DNA of 35,140 nt, taken from positions 1 to 35,140 of the forward strand of contig JBCDGZ010000078.1 of the NCBI GenBank assembly GCA_038750655.1, given 5' to 3'. This document shows, piece by piece, positions 24,463 to 32,976 of the stretch (position 1 is its first letter; the number at the start of each line of letters is the position of its first letter). The translations under genes were made by a program, and so were the position numbers. Origin of the DNA: JBCDGZ01 sp038750655 (GTDB lineage: Bacteria; Bacteroidota; Bacteroidia; Chitinophagales; Saprospiraceae). A model generated the notes under the pieces. It had not been told where the DNA came from, did no database searches, and saw nothing but the letters and a program-made list of their open reading frames with translations.

Positions 24463-25731
24463 TTAGTGAAATAAAATCTTACGGGTGACCGGGGCATAGG
24501 GTTGATCGCGGAAATCTACACGTACAATAAACATCCCTTTTCCGATTCGGCTGCTTTGTAGAGGCAGCTGGCGATCACGAACATTGTTGAAACGTTGCAC
24601 CATACGACCTAGTTGATCGAATATCTGTACATCATAGGCACCAGCCTGCTCGCCGACATCGAGGAGGATTTGCTCAGAAGCGGGGTTCGGAGATAGACCG
24701 ATCAAACGGGTTTGCAGCTCGGGGCTCTCGGTATCGAGGACGAAGTTATCACAAAGTACATTGTGTAAGAAGTTGTGACCATTGAGGTAGAATTCGGCGC
24801 GATCAGCAGCGTAAGCTGGATCGATATAGATATTCTCATGCCCTCCGCCGGGGACCGTGTAGAGATAATTATCGACACCAATGGCATCTGCTCGTCCTTT
24901 GAGGTCTCCACTGCCGCTGACCGTGAGGAAAGTTAGACCTAGTACAACGGCATTGTCGGTTAGGTAAGGTACGGTTCCATCGTCATCGCCGTGGAAGCTG
25001 ATGAACGGAGGATCGCTATCATCTAGCCATTTGAGCTGGTGCAGCCCGCCGGAGAGATTGATAGCCGCACTAACTTCGGAGGAATAACTAAGATTGGTTG
25101 AATCTCCAGTATCGCCTTCTAAGCCTCCATTCCGATCAAGAATAGTTTGCAGATAATCTGGGATGGCATCTCCATCATCCAGATGAGCTACATTCAGCGC
25201 AGCAATTGCGCCGGCAGAGACTCCACCAGCGAAGATAAAATCGGTGTCGATATTATACAGATTATCGGTATCAGCATCCTGGCGGAAAAAGCGAACCGCC
25301 GCCCGGAGGTCGGCCGTTGCCTGGACAGCACTTTCAAGCAAATCTAAAGAATCCGGTATTCCTTGTAGCGAAATGTTCCACAGACGATAGTCAATAGTCG
25401 CGGCAACGTAGCCCTTCTTGGCAAAGTCAATACAGTTTTGCTCCATCGTTTCTCGCTCTCCGGTGATGAAAGCGCCACCGAAGGCCCAAATAATCAGCGG
25501 CCGTTTGTCGAGGTTGTCGCCCATCGGCTCGTAAATATCCATGAACAGCTCCTGTGTAGCACCGAGGCCCGTTCTATTTTCGGCAAATTTGACGGTAGTT
25601 TTGGTGGTATTATCGAAAACATCAAGGAAATAACGATTGCCATCGCAACCTTCTGACGTTTGAGCAGAAAGGGAGGCCGTCATTGCAATAAAAAAACAAA
25701 ACAGAAAAGTGTACTTCTTTAACATAGGCAT
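24463..25731 (-). CDS. Secreted alpha/beta-hydrolase (esterase) with T9SS C-terminal sorting domain
   Basis: This 422-residue protein has a signal peptide (1-23). The hydrolase domain (about 28-325) has the oxyanion segment 'IIWAFGGAF' (near 80-88), the nucleophile elbow GVSAG with Ser172, a candidate Asp in HGDDDGTVP (about 249-251) and His298 in PGGGH. Residues about 340-422 ('LIGLSPNPASEQILLDV...YDVQIFDQLGRMVQ...GKGMFIVRVDF...RKILFH') are a type A T9SS sorting domain, which is cut off after passage through the outer membrane. The substrate is unknown (carboxylester or acetylated sugar likely). Starts at 25731 and 25725 are equally possible. It shows that the organism secretes through type IX. 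Confidence 0.88.
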   Translation of the reverse strand: MPMLKKYTFLFCFFIAMTASLSAQTSEGCDGNRYFLDVFDNTTKTTVKFAENRTGLGATQELFMDIYEPMGDNLDKRPLIIWAFGGAFITGERETMEQNCIDFAKKGYVAATIDYRLWNISLQGIPDSLDLLESAVQATADLRAAVRFFRQDADTDNLYNIDTDFIFAGGVSAGAIAALNVAHLDDGDAIPDYLQTILDRNGGLEGDTGDSTNLSYSSEVSAAINLSGGLHQLKWLDDSDPPFISFHGDDDGTVPYLTDNAVVLGLTFLTVSGSGDLKGRADAIGVDNYLYTVPGGGHENIYIDPAYAADRAEFYLNGHNFLHNVLCDNFVLDTESPELQTRLIGLSPNPASEQILLDVGEQAGAYDVQIFDQLGRMVQRFNNVRDRQLPLQSSRIGKGMFIVRVDFRDQPYAPVTRKILFH

Positions 25732-25842
25732 TCTTAATAAGTGGTTATAAAATTACTATAGCAAGTGAGGCAGCACTGCAAAGTGCTACATCCTTTAAAT
25801 TAACTTAGATAGGCGCAAATGGGGATTACATGCAGTAAACAA

Positions 25843-27171
25843 CTAGTTAAACAGCAAGTTTAAACCAATTCGACCATTAACATTCTCGCTGTCGTAAGGC
25901 CGGAAGGCGGCGGCTACATTATCGCTCATGGCAAACACCTGCACCGACCCCATTCGGGCAGTCACTTGCAGTCCGATGTTAGCATAGGTATTATTGCGAA
26001 CCGCATAACTGGCCCCAACCGTAAAGTATTTACCCAAATCAGTCGTCGCATTTACAGCAACGGAAGTAAAGCTTTGCCCCCGGAAGTGCTCAGAGTAGTA
26101 CATCGCCCCCAGTCGCCAACGCTCTGTAAGTTGGTACAGGGCACTCAAATAAAACTTAGCAGGCAACCTAGTACTATAGCCATCGCTACTTTCTTTAAAG
26201 TCAAAAATATCCTCTAAAGTATCCAAGGTTCCCTCAAAATCCAGCTGCCCATCTTGCAAAATATTATCCAGCTCCAAGCCATCATAGCCAAAAGTGCCTT
26301 CACTGCGATAGTTGATGATGTTCTCGGTCCAGTTGATTTGGCCAATATCGATAGCACTAGCGGCTAGTTCCAGTTTCTCTCCCCATTGGTAACGCAGTCC
26401 TAGATCGAAGGCAAAGCCGCTGTTGCTGCTAAACAGATCATTGAAATCAAAGAGTTCATCAAAGCTGTACTCAATCCCAATATTATCGAGACTATCAAAG
26501 AGAAAGGTCGGAGAGAATCGCGAGGTATTGATCTGATAATTTGTCAGCAGTTCCAGCTGATAGATGTCGGCATCCGTGGTGAGGCTAGCGTCCGTCTGCG
26601 GCGTTGAGGCATCGCCAATTCCCGAGAGGAGCTTGGCGCGGCCACCAATGGTCAAATTGCCTAGCTCATAGGCCACTCCTAGGCCAAATTCATTGAAGGC
26701 GATGCTTTGCTGGTCGGGACCAAAACTGATGGTTTGCCCAATAAACTGGCTGTTGCCTTGCCAGAACAGCTGCGGCAGGGTCTTGGCGTAGCGGGTGGTA
26801 TTGATGGATTTGACCGCGTGGTTGAGGCTCAAAGCGAATTGGCCGATCCGGAACCCCAGGTGCAAGGTTTCGACTTCCAGATCGATGTTAAGGCGGTTGT
26901 TATCCTCCGCCAGTTCGATAAGGCGATCGACATTGAGTATGTTTCTACCGTCGTCCTGGACAATCAGCTCGTTGATGGTGCCGGCGGTATGGAAATAGTT
27001 GAAGTAGACATTAGGCAGACCGACAAAAATGCGTTGATCCGGTACTAGTGCCGGGTTGGTACGGCTAGACTGCCAAACATCACGCATCAGGTGTAAGCCC
27101 AACTCTTGCTGGGCCTGTAGTCCAAGGCTATAACTACACAGAAGGATAAAGAACGTCCATTTTTTTAACAT
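25843..27171 (-). CDS. DUF5723-like outer-membrane protein
   Basis: This 442-residue protein is counted from ATG 27171. The frame opens at 27216, but the first 15 residues are arginine-rich and would overlap the upstream stop, whereas MLKKWTFFILLCSYSLGLQAQ is a good signal peptide. The body begins 'ELGLHLMRDVWQSSRTNPALVP' and continues as beta strands with the pattern of PorP/FadL-like barrels, ending 'GRIGLNLLFN'. The 'NPAL' opening is what I associate with DUF5723. It sits 41 bp after the lipoprotein gene on the same strand and is probably an operon partner. Function is unknown. Confidence 0.7.
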   Translation of the reverse strand: MLKKWTFFILLCSYSLGLQAQQELGLHLMRDVWQSSRTNPALVPDQRIFVGLPNVYFNYFHTAGTINELIVQDDGRNILNVDRLIELAEDNNRLNIDLEVETLHLGFRIGQFALSLNHAVKSINTTRYAKTLPQLFWQGNSQFIGQTISFGPDQQSIAFNEFGLGVAYELGNLTIGGRAKLLSGIGDASTPQTDASLTTDADIYQLELLTNYQINTSRFSPTFLFDSLDNIGIEYSFDELFDFNDLFSSNSGFAFDLGLRYQWGEKLELAASAIDIGQINWTENIINYRSEGTFGYDGLELDNILQDGQLDFEGTLDTLEDIFDFKESSDGYSTRLPAKFYLSALYQLTERWRLGAMYYSEHFRGQSFTSVAVNATTDLGKYFTVGASYAVRNNTYANIGLQVTARMGSVQVFAMSDNVAAAFRPYDSENVNGRIGLNLLFN

Positions 27172-27212
27172 AAACACAAGTCTATTTATTCGTACGCGAA
27201 CAATACGCATAA

Positions 27213-28748
27213 TCAATTAAGGCCTACTTTCATTCCCATGCGAATCTGCACTTGCTGATCCGACAGCACCCTCACGGGTATCTGGGCATTGTTGTAGGTA
27301 GAAAAAGCGACCGTCAAAAAGACTTGGCTCGCCGTTTTAATTTTTTCAAAACGGGTGTTATCAAAGGCGATAAAGGTTTCTTTTTTCGCAATATCGTTGG
27401 CATTGCCATCACTGTCGACCGGGGCCGCCTCGATGACAATTTGTTCTTCGATGAAGAGGGAGTCCAGCACCTGATTGTTGGCATCGGCGAAATGAAGTTG
27501 GATACCTGCCGCTAGCGGCATAGCATTCTCAGCGACCAGCTTGAACTCCGCACGATCTACATCATCATAATCGTTGAAACTTATTTGGAGCGTATCGCGA
27601 GCAGCGAAACCGGAGGTGGTACCGTAGATGGGCAGTTCGACTTCCAGTTGTACCCGGAAGCGACTCGTATCAGTCATAAAGCCAATAATAGAAGTGTTGC
27701 CATCGGGATTAGGCAGGGCATCAAGGTCGTAATCCAGTGCGACAGGCCCGGCTCCCAGGATAGAGTCCAAATTGGAATTGTTTTTATCAAAGGTGAAGAA
27801 GGTGGTAACCGTCTCCCCTACCTGATTCAAGCGCGGATAATCGATGTCGATGCCATTATCGACAAATTCGCTGCGCAAGGGTAACAGGTCTCCATTGACC
27901 GTAATGACATTCATCAAATTGGTCTTGGAGCGCACCGGAAATCCGAAGGAATTTTCTACCGTCACCAGCACTTTGGGTTCAGCGAAGTAGACCTCGCCTC
28001 TGGTCCAATTTTCAAAGAATTCAATCTCGATGGTATCGCGTTCTAGCTCGTAGATGTCATTACCCAGATAGCCCTCTACGTAAGAAGTCGTAAAGTTGCT
28101 GATCAGCATAAAAACATTAGTCGCCGTATCCCGCATCCCATTTTCCCGAATCAATTCGTAGCCAACGTAGAGGGAATCCTGTTCAGGCTCAACGCGATAG
28201 CCAGCTAGGTTAAAGCCAATGCGCCCGCCTCTGACTGGCTCCCCGGCGGTATAAGTCGCATTTTCTATTATTTCAAACATTTCACCGTTGTCATCCAAAA
28301 CGCTGGGGATAAAAAAGCGGAAGGTGACATCTTCTTCGTGCTGAGACTCCCAAAACCAGCTTAGAGTCCCTGTTTTCAGAATGGCATATTCAATATCCAC
28401 TTCATTAGGCAGTTCAAAAGGCAATGCGGTGAGGGTATCAAAAATCGGCAGTGGGATGCCATCGAAGGTCGTAAGCACATCAAAAAGCTCGAAGCTATTT
28501 CTGGCAATAACATCCCCTTTGTAATTCAATACGATTTGACCATCGTCCATAACAGTGATGAAGGTCTCCTCATCAAAACTTTCGAGTAAATCCTGGATGG
28601 AAGTCTGGGTGCTGAAAAGCGGAACGGCAAATTCGGCATCGAGATCCGGGGTTTCCAAAGAGCTCAAGTCGTTGAACTTTTGACAGCCGCTGAAGAGCAA
28701 GAGGAAAACTAGGCCGACGAAGGCCAGTTGAGAGGAGAAATGATTCAT
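27213..28748 (-). CDS. Large exported lipoprotein of unknown function, partner of the DUF5723-like gene
   Basis: This 511-residue protein has a lipoprotein signal peptide (lipobox LLFSGC, Cys22). The mature part is acidic and beta-rich, with 'FAVPLFSTQTSIQDLLESFD' near the N-terminus. No catalytic motif was recognised. It is the first gene of a two-gene unit with the DUF5723-like barrel; lipoprotein plus barrel pairs are common in Bacteroidota envelopes, so a surface complex is plausible (inference). A Bacteroidota -7 box lies 100 bp upstream. Confidence 0.8.
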   Translation of the reverse strand: MNHFSSQLAFVGLVFLLLFSGCQKFNDLSSLETPDLDAEFAVPLFSTQTSIQDLLESFDEETFITVMDDGQIVLNYKGDVIARNSFELFDVLTTFDGIPLPIFDTLTALPFELPNEVDIEYAILKTGTLSWFWESQHEEDVTFRFFIPSVLDDNGEMFEIIENATYTAGEPVRGGRIGFNLAGYRVEPEQDSLYVGYELIRENGMRDTATNVFMLISNFTTSYVEGYLGNDIYELERDTIEIEFFENWTRGEVYFAEPKVLVTVENSFGFPVRSKTNLMNVITVNGDLLPLRSEFVDNGIDIDYPRLNQVGETVTTFFTFDKNNSNLDSILGAGPVALDYDLDALPNPDGNTSIIGFMTDTSRFRVQLEVELPIYGTTSGFAARDTLQISFNDYDDVDRAEFKLVAENAMPLAAGIQLHFADANNQVLDSLFIEEQIVIEAAPVDSDGNANDIAKKETFIAFDNTRFEKIKTASQVFLTVAFSTYNNAQIPVRVLSDQQVQIRMGMKVGLN

Positions 28749-28848
28749 CGAGCAGTATTTTCGCGCCCTAATTTCAATAAAGTAGGGCCAGTTTAGTTTA
28801 AATCAGAAATTATATCGCTCAGTTCTCAACAGCTTTAATGTATTTATA

Positions 28849-28856
28849 CAAAGCTA
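28849..28856 (-). promoter_or_regulatory. Probable -7 box for the lipoprotein/DUF5723 operon
   Basis: The minus strand reads TAGCTTTG, an exact TAnnTTTG match, about 100 bp upstream of the lipoprotein start. About 20 bp further upstream only a weak -33 match (TTCG) is present. Confidence 0.45.
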
Positions 28857-28922
28857 CTAACGAACTACTAATAGTACGAAGAAAACTTACTAAAGGCGGG
28901 GTGCTCTTATCTCTTTTTTGGA

Positions 28923-28948
28923 ATTAATGACGCCTAACGGTCATTAAT
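28923..28948. repeat. Perfect 9-bp inverted repeat between the lipoprotein and beta-CASP genes
   Basis: ATTAATGAC (28923-28931) and GTCATTAAT (28940-28948) flank 8 bases. No T-run follows on either strand in the right place, so it is not a standard terminator. It lies upstream of the lipoprotein promoter box and downstream of the beta-CASP stop. Operator or mRNA 3'-end hairpin. Confidence 0.4.
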
Positions 28949-29028
28949 GCGTAGATATTAAGTATTAAACCGTAGCCTAAACGCCAAATGGAAATGAGTT
29001 ATTTTGCTCATACGACGAAAAATCAATA

Positions 29029-30441
29029 CTATCTCAGTTCGTATTCACTACCCAATTTGGGTATTTCTACCTCTTCGAAACCATTGGCGTTCAATAATGT
29101 TCTGAATTGCTCCTGCCGTTCGGCTACTCCATGCACTAAAAAGAGCTTTTTCAAGCTTTTCTTTTGATTATCGATAAAATCCAAGATTTCGTGCCGATCG
29201 GCGTGGGCGGAGAAAGAATCCATAATTTCTATGGAGGCATTGACCATTTTGATTTCTCCAAAAAGTTTGATGCTTTCGATGCCATTTCGCAGCATTCCCC
29301 CGGGGGTATCCGGCGAACAATAGCCTACAATCAATAAGGTGTTTTCGTGCTTATCAATATTGTTGAATAGATGATGGCGGACCCGGCCAGCATTCATCAT
29401 TCCCGAGGAACTGATGATGATGCAAGGTTCTTGTGAAGTATTGAGGGCTTTAGAACCTGCGACTTCCCGGATATAGCTCAAATCATTGAATCCGAAGGGG
29501 TTTTCATCAATCAGCATGTATTCGTGCAGCTGATTGTCAAAACACTCCGGATGGGCCCCAAAAACCATGGTTGCGTTGACTGCCAGGGGGCTGTCCACAT
29601 AGACAGGGATTTTGGGCAACTCACCGGCCGTCTCTAGTTGGTCCAGCATGTAGACAATTTCCTGGGTTCGCCCGACGCTGAAGGCGGGGATGATTAGTTT
29701 GCCCTTATTTTCAATACAGGTTTTTTTGATGATGCTGAGAAATTTGGCGCTCTCGGCCGGCGGCGACTCGTGGTCCTTGTTGCCGTAAGTCGACTCGCAG
29801 ATCAAGTAATCGACCTCTGGCATCGGCTTAGGGTCCCTTAAGATTGGCCGATTCGGCCTTCCAATATCTCCCGTAAAACCAAACACCAGCTCCCGATCCT
29901 CTTCCTTGATTTTCAAGGTCACACTGGCACTGCCAAGAATGTGCCCTGCATCCCGAAACAAAACCTCTACCTCATCATTAACTGGATGCCAGCGCTCGTA
30001 GGGAACACCGATGAAGCGATTCATAGTATCGGGAATCATATCACTGGTGTAGAGGGGTTTGCGGAAGGCGCGGCGGTTCTTCTTTCGCTTTTTCAGCAGC
30101 TTTCGATTGTAGTATTCCGCATCTCGCTCCTGAATTTTAGCACTATCCAGCAGCATGATTGCGCAGAGGCTGCGCGTAGCGTGAGTACAGTAAATTTCGC
30201 CCCGAAATCCATCTCCGACCAGCTTAGGAATGCGGCCACTATGATCAATATGGGCGTGAGATAAGATTAAACAGTCAATAGAAGCAGGATCAAAATACCA
30301 GGAGGTATTGAAATCCTTCATATTTTTCTCCTTACCCTGGTACAGTCCACAGTCCAGAAGTATCGTATATCCACTATCCAGTGTAATCAAATGGGCGCTG
30401 CCCGTTACCTCTCTAGCTGCTCCGCAAAATTTTATTCTCAT
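29029..30441 (-). CDS. Beta-CASP metallo-beta-lactamase-fold RNA/nucleic-acid hydrolase
   Basis: This 470-residue protein is counted from MRIKFCGAAREVTGS (ATG 30441), the usual start of this family; the frame extends 15 residues further without support. The metal-binding motif HAHIDHSG is at 62-69, with GHILGS and TGDIG further on. The beta-CASP domain (about 240-370) includes 'YVDSPLAVNATMVF' and 'SSSGMMNAGRVRHHL', and the C-terminal RMMBL part has 'FSAHADRHEILDFI' and 'LVHG'. It resembles the CPSF-like / YsgI-type group rather than RNase J. It probably cuts RNA; its own substrate is unknown. It is preceded by the terminator of the next gene, so it is a separate unit. Confidence 0.9.
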   Translation of the reverse strand: MRIKFCGAAREVTGSAHLITLDSGYTILLDCGLYQGKEKNMKDFNTSWYFDPASIDCLILSHAHIDHSGRIPKLVGDGFRGEIYCTHATRSLCAIMLLDSAKIQERDAEYYNRKLLKKRKKNRRAFRKPLYTSDMIPDTMNRFIGVPYERWHPVNDEVEVLFRDAGHILGSASVTLKIKEEDRELVFGFTGDIGRPNRPILRDPKPMPEVDYLICESTYGNKDHESPPAESAKFLSIIKKTCIENKGKLIIPAFSVGRTQEIVYMLDQLETAGELPKIPVYVDSPLAVNATMVFGAHPECFDNQLHEYMLIDENPFGFNDLSYIREVAGSKALNTSQEPCIIISSSGMMNAGRVRHHLFNNIDKHENTLLIVGYCSPDTPGGMLRNGIESIKLFGEIKMVNASIEIMDSFSAHADRHEILDFIDNQKKSLKKLFLVHGVAERQEQFRTLLNANGFEEVEIPKLGSEYELR

Positions 30442-30474
30442 CGAATGTTCTGCTATTTGGTTGACAACAAGATA

Positions 30475-30518
30475 CAAAAAAGCCACTTTAACGGTATAAA
30501 TTGCTCCGCTAAAGTGGC
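30475..30518 (-). terminator. Intrinsic terminator of the sigma/anti-sigma operon
   Basis: GCCACTTTA (30482-30490) pairs with TAAAGTGGC (30510-30518). Four further bases extend the stem to 13 bp with one wobble. The minus strand then reads TTTTTTG. It lies 50 bp past the surface protein stop. Confidence 0.9.
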
Positions 30519-30567
30519 AATGAGGTAAATCTATTAATAATTGAATTAGTATTGCATCAAATAGGGC

Positions 30568-31710
30568 CTAATAGATTTTCAGCCCACCGTAGCTGAGCCG
30601 AGCTTTGATTACACTACTCGCCCCTTTCGTTCCCATGTAGCCTTCAACCTCGTGATCCGAATTTCGGCTCTTTTCGTAAATCACATTCATAGCATTTGGA
30701 TAATGAACCCCAGCGTGAGTGGTCACAGCATCCAACTGGAACTTGGCATTATCGACAACATCGATCTTGAAGCTGGCATACTTCCCAACCAATGTTATCC
30801 GGCCAAATCCATCCTCTAAGCTATGGATGCTAGTCCCTCCATGTTGCATTTCGATGTCCGCATTGGTGCTCAGCTTATCAAGGCTCAGATTGGTGTATTT
30901 CGTGTAAATCTTGATATTATCGACATGATCCACTTCGAAGTGATCGTATTTGCCTGTGTTTTTGAAGTCACGAACTTCGCCCAACTCATAATGATCGTAG
31001 CTGGATTCGCTATTCACATCATTGGCATTATCGATATAAATCTTAGAGTACTTGCTGTCGACAAAGACATCCTTAGCGGATTTGAGGCGCAACTTGGAGT
31101 ACTTGATTTCGATTTGGGCCTCCTCTGCTTGTACGATAGAGCCGTTGCCGTATCCTAGGCTGACATTCAGGTTGCCGACGGCATCGGCGCTGAAATTGCC
31201 GTATTTGATCTCCAGCGTAACAGTGTTATCTAGCTTTTCAATGTAGGTATTACCGTATTTATTGCTGAGATTCAGCTTGTTACTCCGAGGCATATAGACT
31301 TCGTAGTCGATGCTAAAATCGTGTTTGCCGGAACTGCCCCACCAGCTTTTCTTCTTAGGCTGGATTTCGGTATGGGCTCTTACAAAGTCCCGCCCATTAG
31401 CAAAATCGACATCTACGCGCTCAAAAACTTCCTGGGCATTCGATTCACTTTTGGCGTGTACGGTGATAGTAACATCGATTTTCACCTTATTTTGATCCCA
31501 GGTTTTCAGGTTAATTTCTCCGTACTTATTACGAAGTTCAACTTCTCCTTCAGAGCTGATGTCAAACTCCTTATTAATGGTTTTTGAAAAATCTTTTCTC
31601 AGCGCAGTTTGAGTGATCTTCGGGTCCTCATGATTCGCCTTCACCTCAAAACTCCCAAAGTTTAAAACCAGAAACAAGAGTACCCCTTTAAATACTAGTT
31701 GTTTCATCAT
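30568..31710 (-). CDS. Exported repeat-rich beta protein (DUF4097-like)
   Basis: This 380-residue protein has a signal peptide (1-25, ending VKA). Much of the mature part is a repeat of about 18-19 residues built around K/S/G-Y-x-x-x-x-hydrophobic: NKYGEINL, NKYGNTYI, IKYGNFSA, LGYGNGSI, IKYSKLRL, SKYSKIYI, SSYDHYEL, GKYDHFEV, TKYTNLSL and GKYASFKI. This suggests a beta-solenoid like DUF4097/DUF2807 'adhesin' domains. It is the last gene of the ECF sigma / anti-sigma operon, and its start overlaps the anti-sigma gene by 23 bases. A periplasmic or surface role linked to envelope-stress sensing is possible (inference). Confidence 0.75.
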   Translation of the reverse strand: MMKQLVFKGVLLFLVLNFGSFEVKANHEDPKITQTALRKDFSKTINKEFDISSEGEVELRNKYGEINLKTWDQNKVKIDVTITVHAKSESNAQEVFERVDVDFANGRDFVRAHTEIQPKKKSWWGSSGKHDFSIDYEVYMPRSNKLNLSNKYGNTYIEKLDNTVTLEIKYGNFSADAVGNLNVSLGYGNGSIVQAEEAQIEIKYSKLRLKSAKDVFVDSKYSKIYIDNANDVNSESSYDHYELGEVRDFKNTGKYDHFEVDHVDNIKIYTKYTNLSLDKLSTNADIEMQHGGTSIHSLEDGFGRITLVGKYASFKIDVVDNAKFQLDAVTTHAGVHYPNAMNVIYEKSRNSDHEVEGYMGTKGASSVIKARLSYGGLKIY

Positions 31711-32242
31711 TGTTGGATTTAATTGTTTTTTGATTAGTTGATTCTATATTGTTTAAGACTTTCTCCAAAATGTCAATTCGGATTTGATAGTTGTTGATCA
31801 TCGCATTGATAATCTGCTCCTCAGCCCCCTTGGGGGAATTCGCCAGCTCCATTTTGAGTTCATCGAAAAGAGTAGCTAATTGCTCCAAGTCGGCATTAAC
31901 TGCTCCTTTACCTTCGTAATTCAAACTAGCCAGGCGGGCCGCCTTCTGATTGATTTGCTCCTTGTAGTAGCGCTCCATCTCATCGATTTCGGTGGCTAGT
32001 TCGCTATCTGCGACCATGGCCCCAGCCCCATCGTTCATTTGAAAACCAATGGCAGCACCAACTGTCAGCAAGACCGCCACTGCTGCGGCAATACCTGCCA
32101 GCTTCCAGAGCGTCAGTCTTTTGTTTTTGGGCTTGCGATGATCGAGTTGTTTGTCGATCTGCGCCCAAACTTTCAGGCTAGGAATATCGCTATCGAATTC
32201 TTGCCTGTTGTCAGCAATAAATTTCTCTAAATTGTCCTTCAT
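31688..32242 (-). CDS. Anti-sigma factor-like membrane protein
   Basis: This 184-residue protein has a soluble N-terminal part (1-42, 'LEKFIADNRQEFDSDIPSLKVWAQIDKQL'), one membrane segment (about 45-68, LWKLAGIAAAVAVLLTVGAAIGF) and a helical periplasmic domain (about 80-170). No Zn-binding HxxxCxxC motif is present. Position right after an ECF sigma gene (17 bp gap) plus this topology make it the likely cognate anti-sigma factor. Its end overlaps the start of the repeat-rich protein, so expression is coupled. The signal that releases the sigma factor is unknown. Confidence 0.8.
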   Translation of the reverse strand: MKDNLEKFIADNRQEFDSDIPSLKVWAQIDKQLDHRKPKNKRLTLWKLAGIAAAVAVLLTVGAAIGFQMNDGAGAMVADSELATEIDEMERYYKEQINQKAARLASLNYEGKGAVNADLEQLATLFDELKMELANSPKGAEEQIINAMINNYQIRIDILEKVLNNIESTNQKTIKSNNDETTSI

Positions 32243-32259
32243 GTCTAAGATCCATTTGT

Positions 32260-32820
32260 CTAGCGACGGCCGCTCAATTTTTCGCCGGAGAGCGGTAATA
32301 ATCCCCGGAGCTTTTGTTTAGCCCGACTATACTGGGATTTTGAAGTCGCTACGGATATACTTAATATGTCTGCAATTTCCTGGTGGTCGTAGCCTTCCAT
32401 ACTGTAAAGATTGAAGACTACCCGATAGCCATCAGGAAGTTGATAAATAGCTTCTTTAATCGCTTCTACACTGTAAATGGGTGATTCATCGCCTTGGGGC
32501 TCTTCTACTGGCTCTGCTAACTGGCTGTTTAATTCGTCGAAAATCAGCCGCTTCTTTTTCAAAAAGTTGATGCAGTTGTTGACTACAATTCTTTTGATCC
32601 AGGCCCCGATTGAGGATTGAAAACGAAAGGTATTCAACTTGGTAAAAATATCCACGAAGGAGTTTTGTAATAAATCTTCGGCGTCCAGCTCGTTCCTGAC
32701 CATCCGAAGACAGACATTATACATAGCCTTTGAATACAGTCGGTAAAGCTCGAACTGAGCCTGCCGGTCACCGCGTTTACAAGCCTCAACGATATCTCGA
32801 TGTATGCCGTCGTAACCCAA
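32260..32820 (-). CDS. ECF RNA polymerase sigma factor
   Basis: This 186-residue sigma-70 family protein of the ECF type has region 2 at about 20-90 ('ELYRLYSKAMYNVCLRMV...DAEDLLQNSFVDIFTKL...FQSSIGAWIKRIVVNNCINFLKKK') and region 4 at about 125-175 ('EAIYQLPDGYRVVFNLYSMEGYDHQEIADILSISVATSKSQYSRAKQKL'). The only available start is TTG at 32820: an in-frame stop lies at 32839 and there is no ATG or GTG before region 2, so translation may be weak. It is the first gene of a three-gene unit with its anti-sigma factor and the repeat-rich protein. Confidence 0.92.
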   Translation of the reverse strand: MGYDGIHRDIVEACKRGDRQAQFELYRLYSKAMYNVCLRMVRNELDAEDLLQNSFVDIFTKLNTFRFQSSIGAWIKRIVVNNCINFLKKKRLIFDELNSQLAEPVEEPQGDESPIYSVEAIKEAIYQLPDGYRVVFNLYSMEGYDHQEIADILSISVATSKSQYSRAKQKLRGLLPLSGEKLSGRR

Positions 32821-32904
32821 TGTTGAAGTTTCGTTTCTTTAATAGACAAGCTTTGAGCAGGGGGGTTGCACCAAAGCCAAATTCTGACAAATTTTATTAA
32901 AAAA

Positions 32905-32945
32905 ATCGATAAAAGGGCCAAAATGTTCAAAATTCTCGCCCTTTT
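32905..32945 (-). terminator. Intrinsic terminator of the OmpA/PD40 gene
   Basis: AAAAGGGC (32911-32918) and GCCCTTTT (32938-32945) pair, and the minus strand then has T7. The same 3' arm can also pair with GGCCCTTT at 32959-32966, giving an alternative, longer-loop hairpin. Confidence 0.75.
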
Positions 32946-32976
32946 CAGGTGTTTTTTAGGCCCTTTGGAAGACCAC

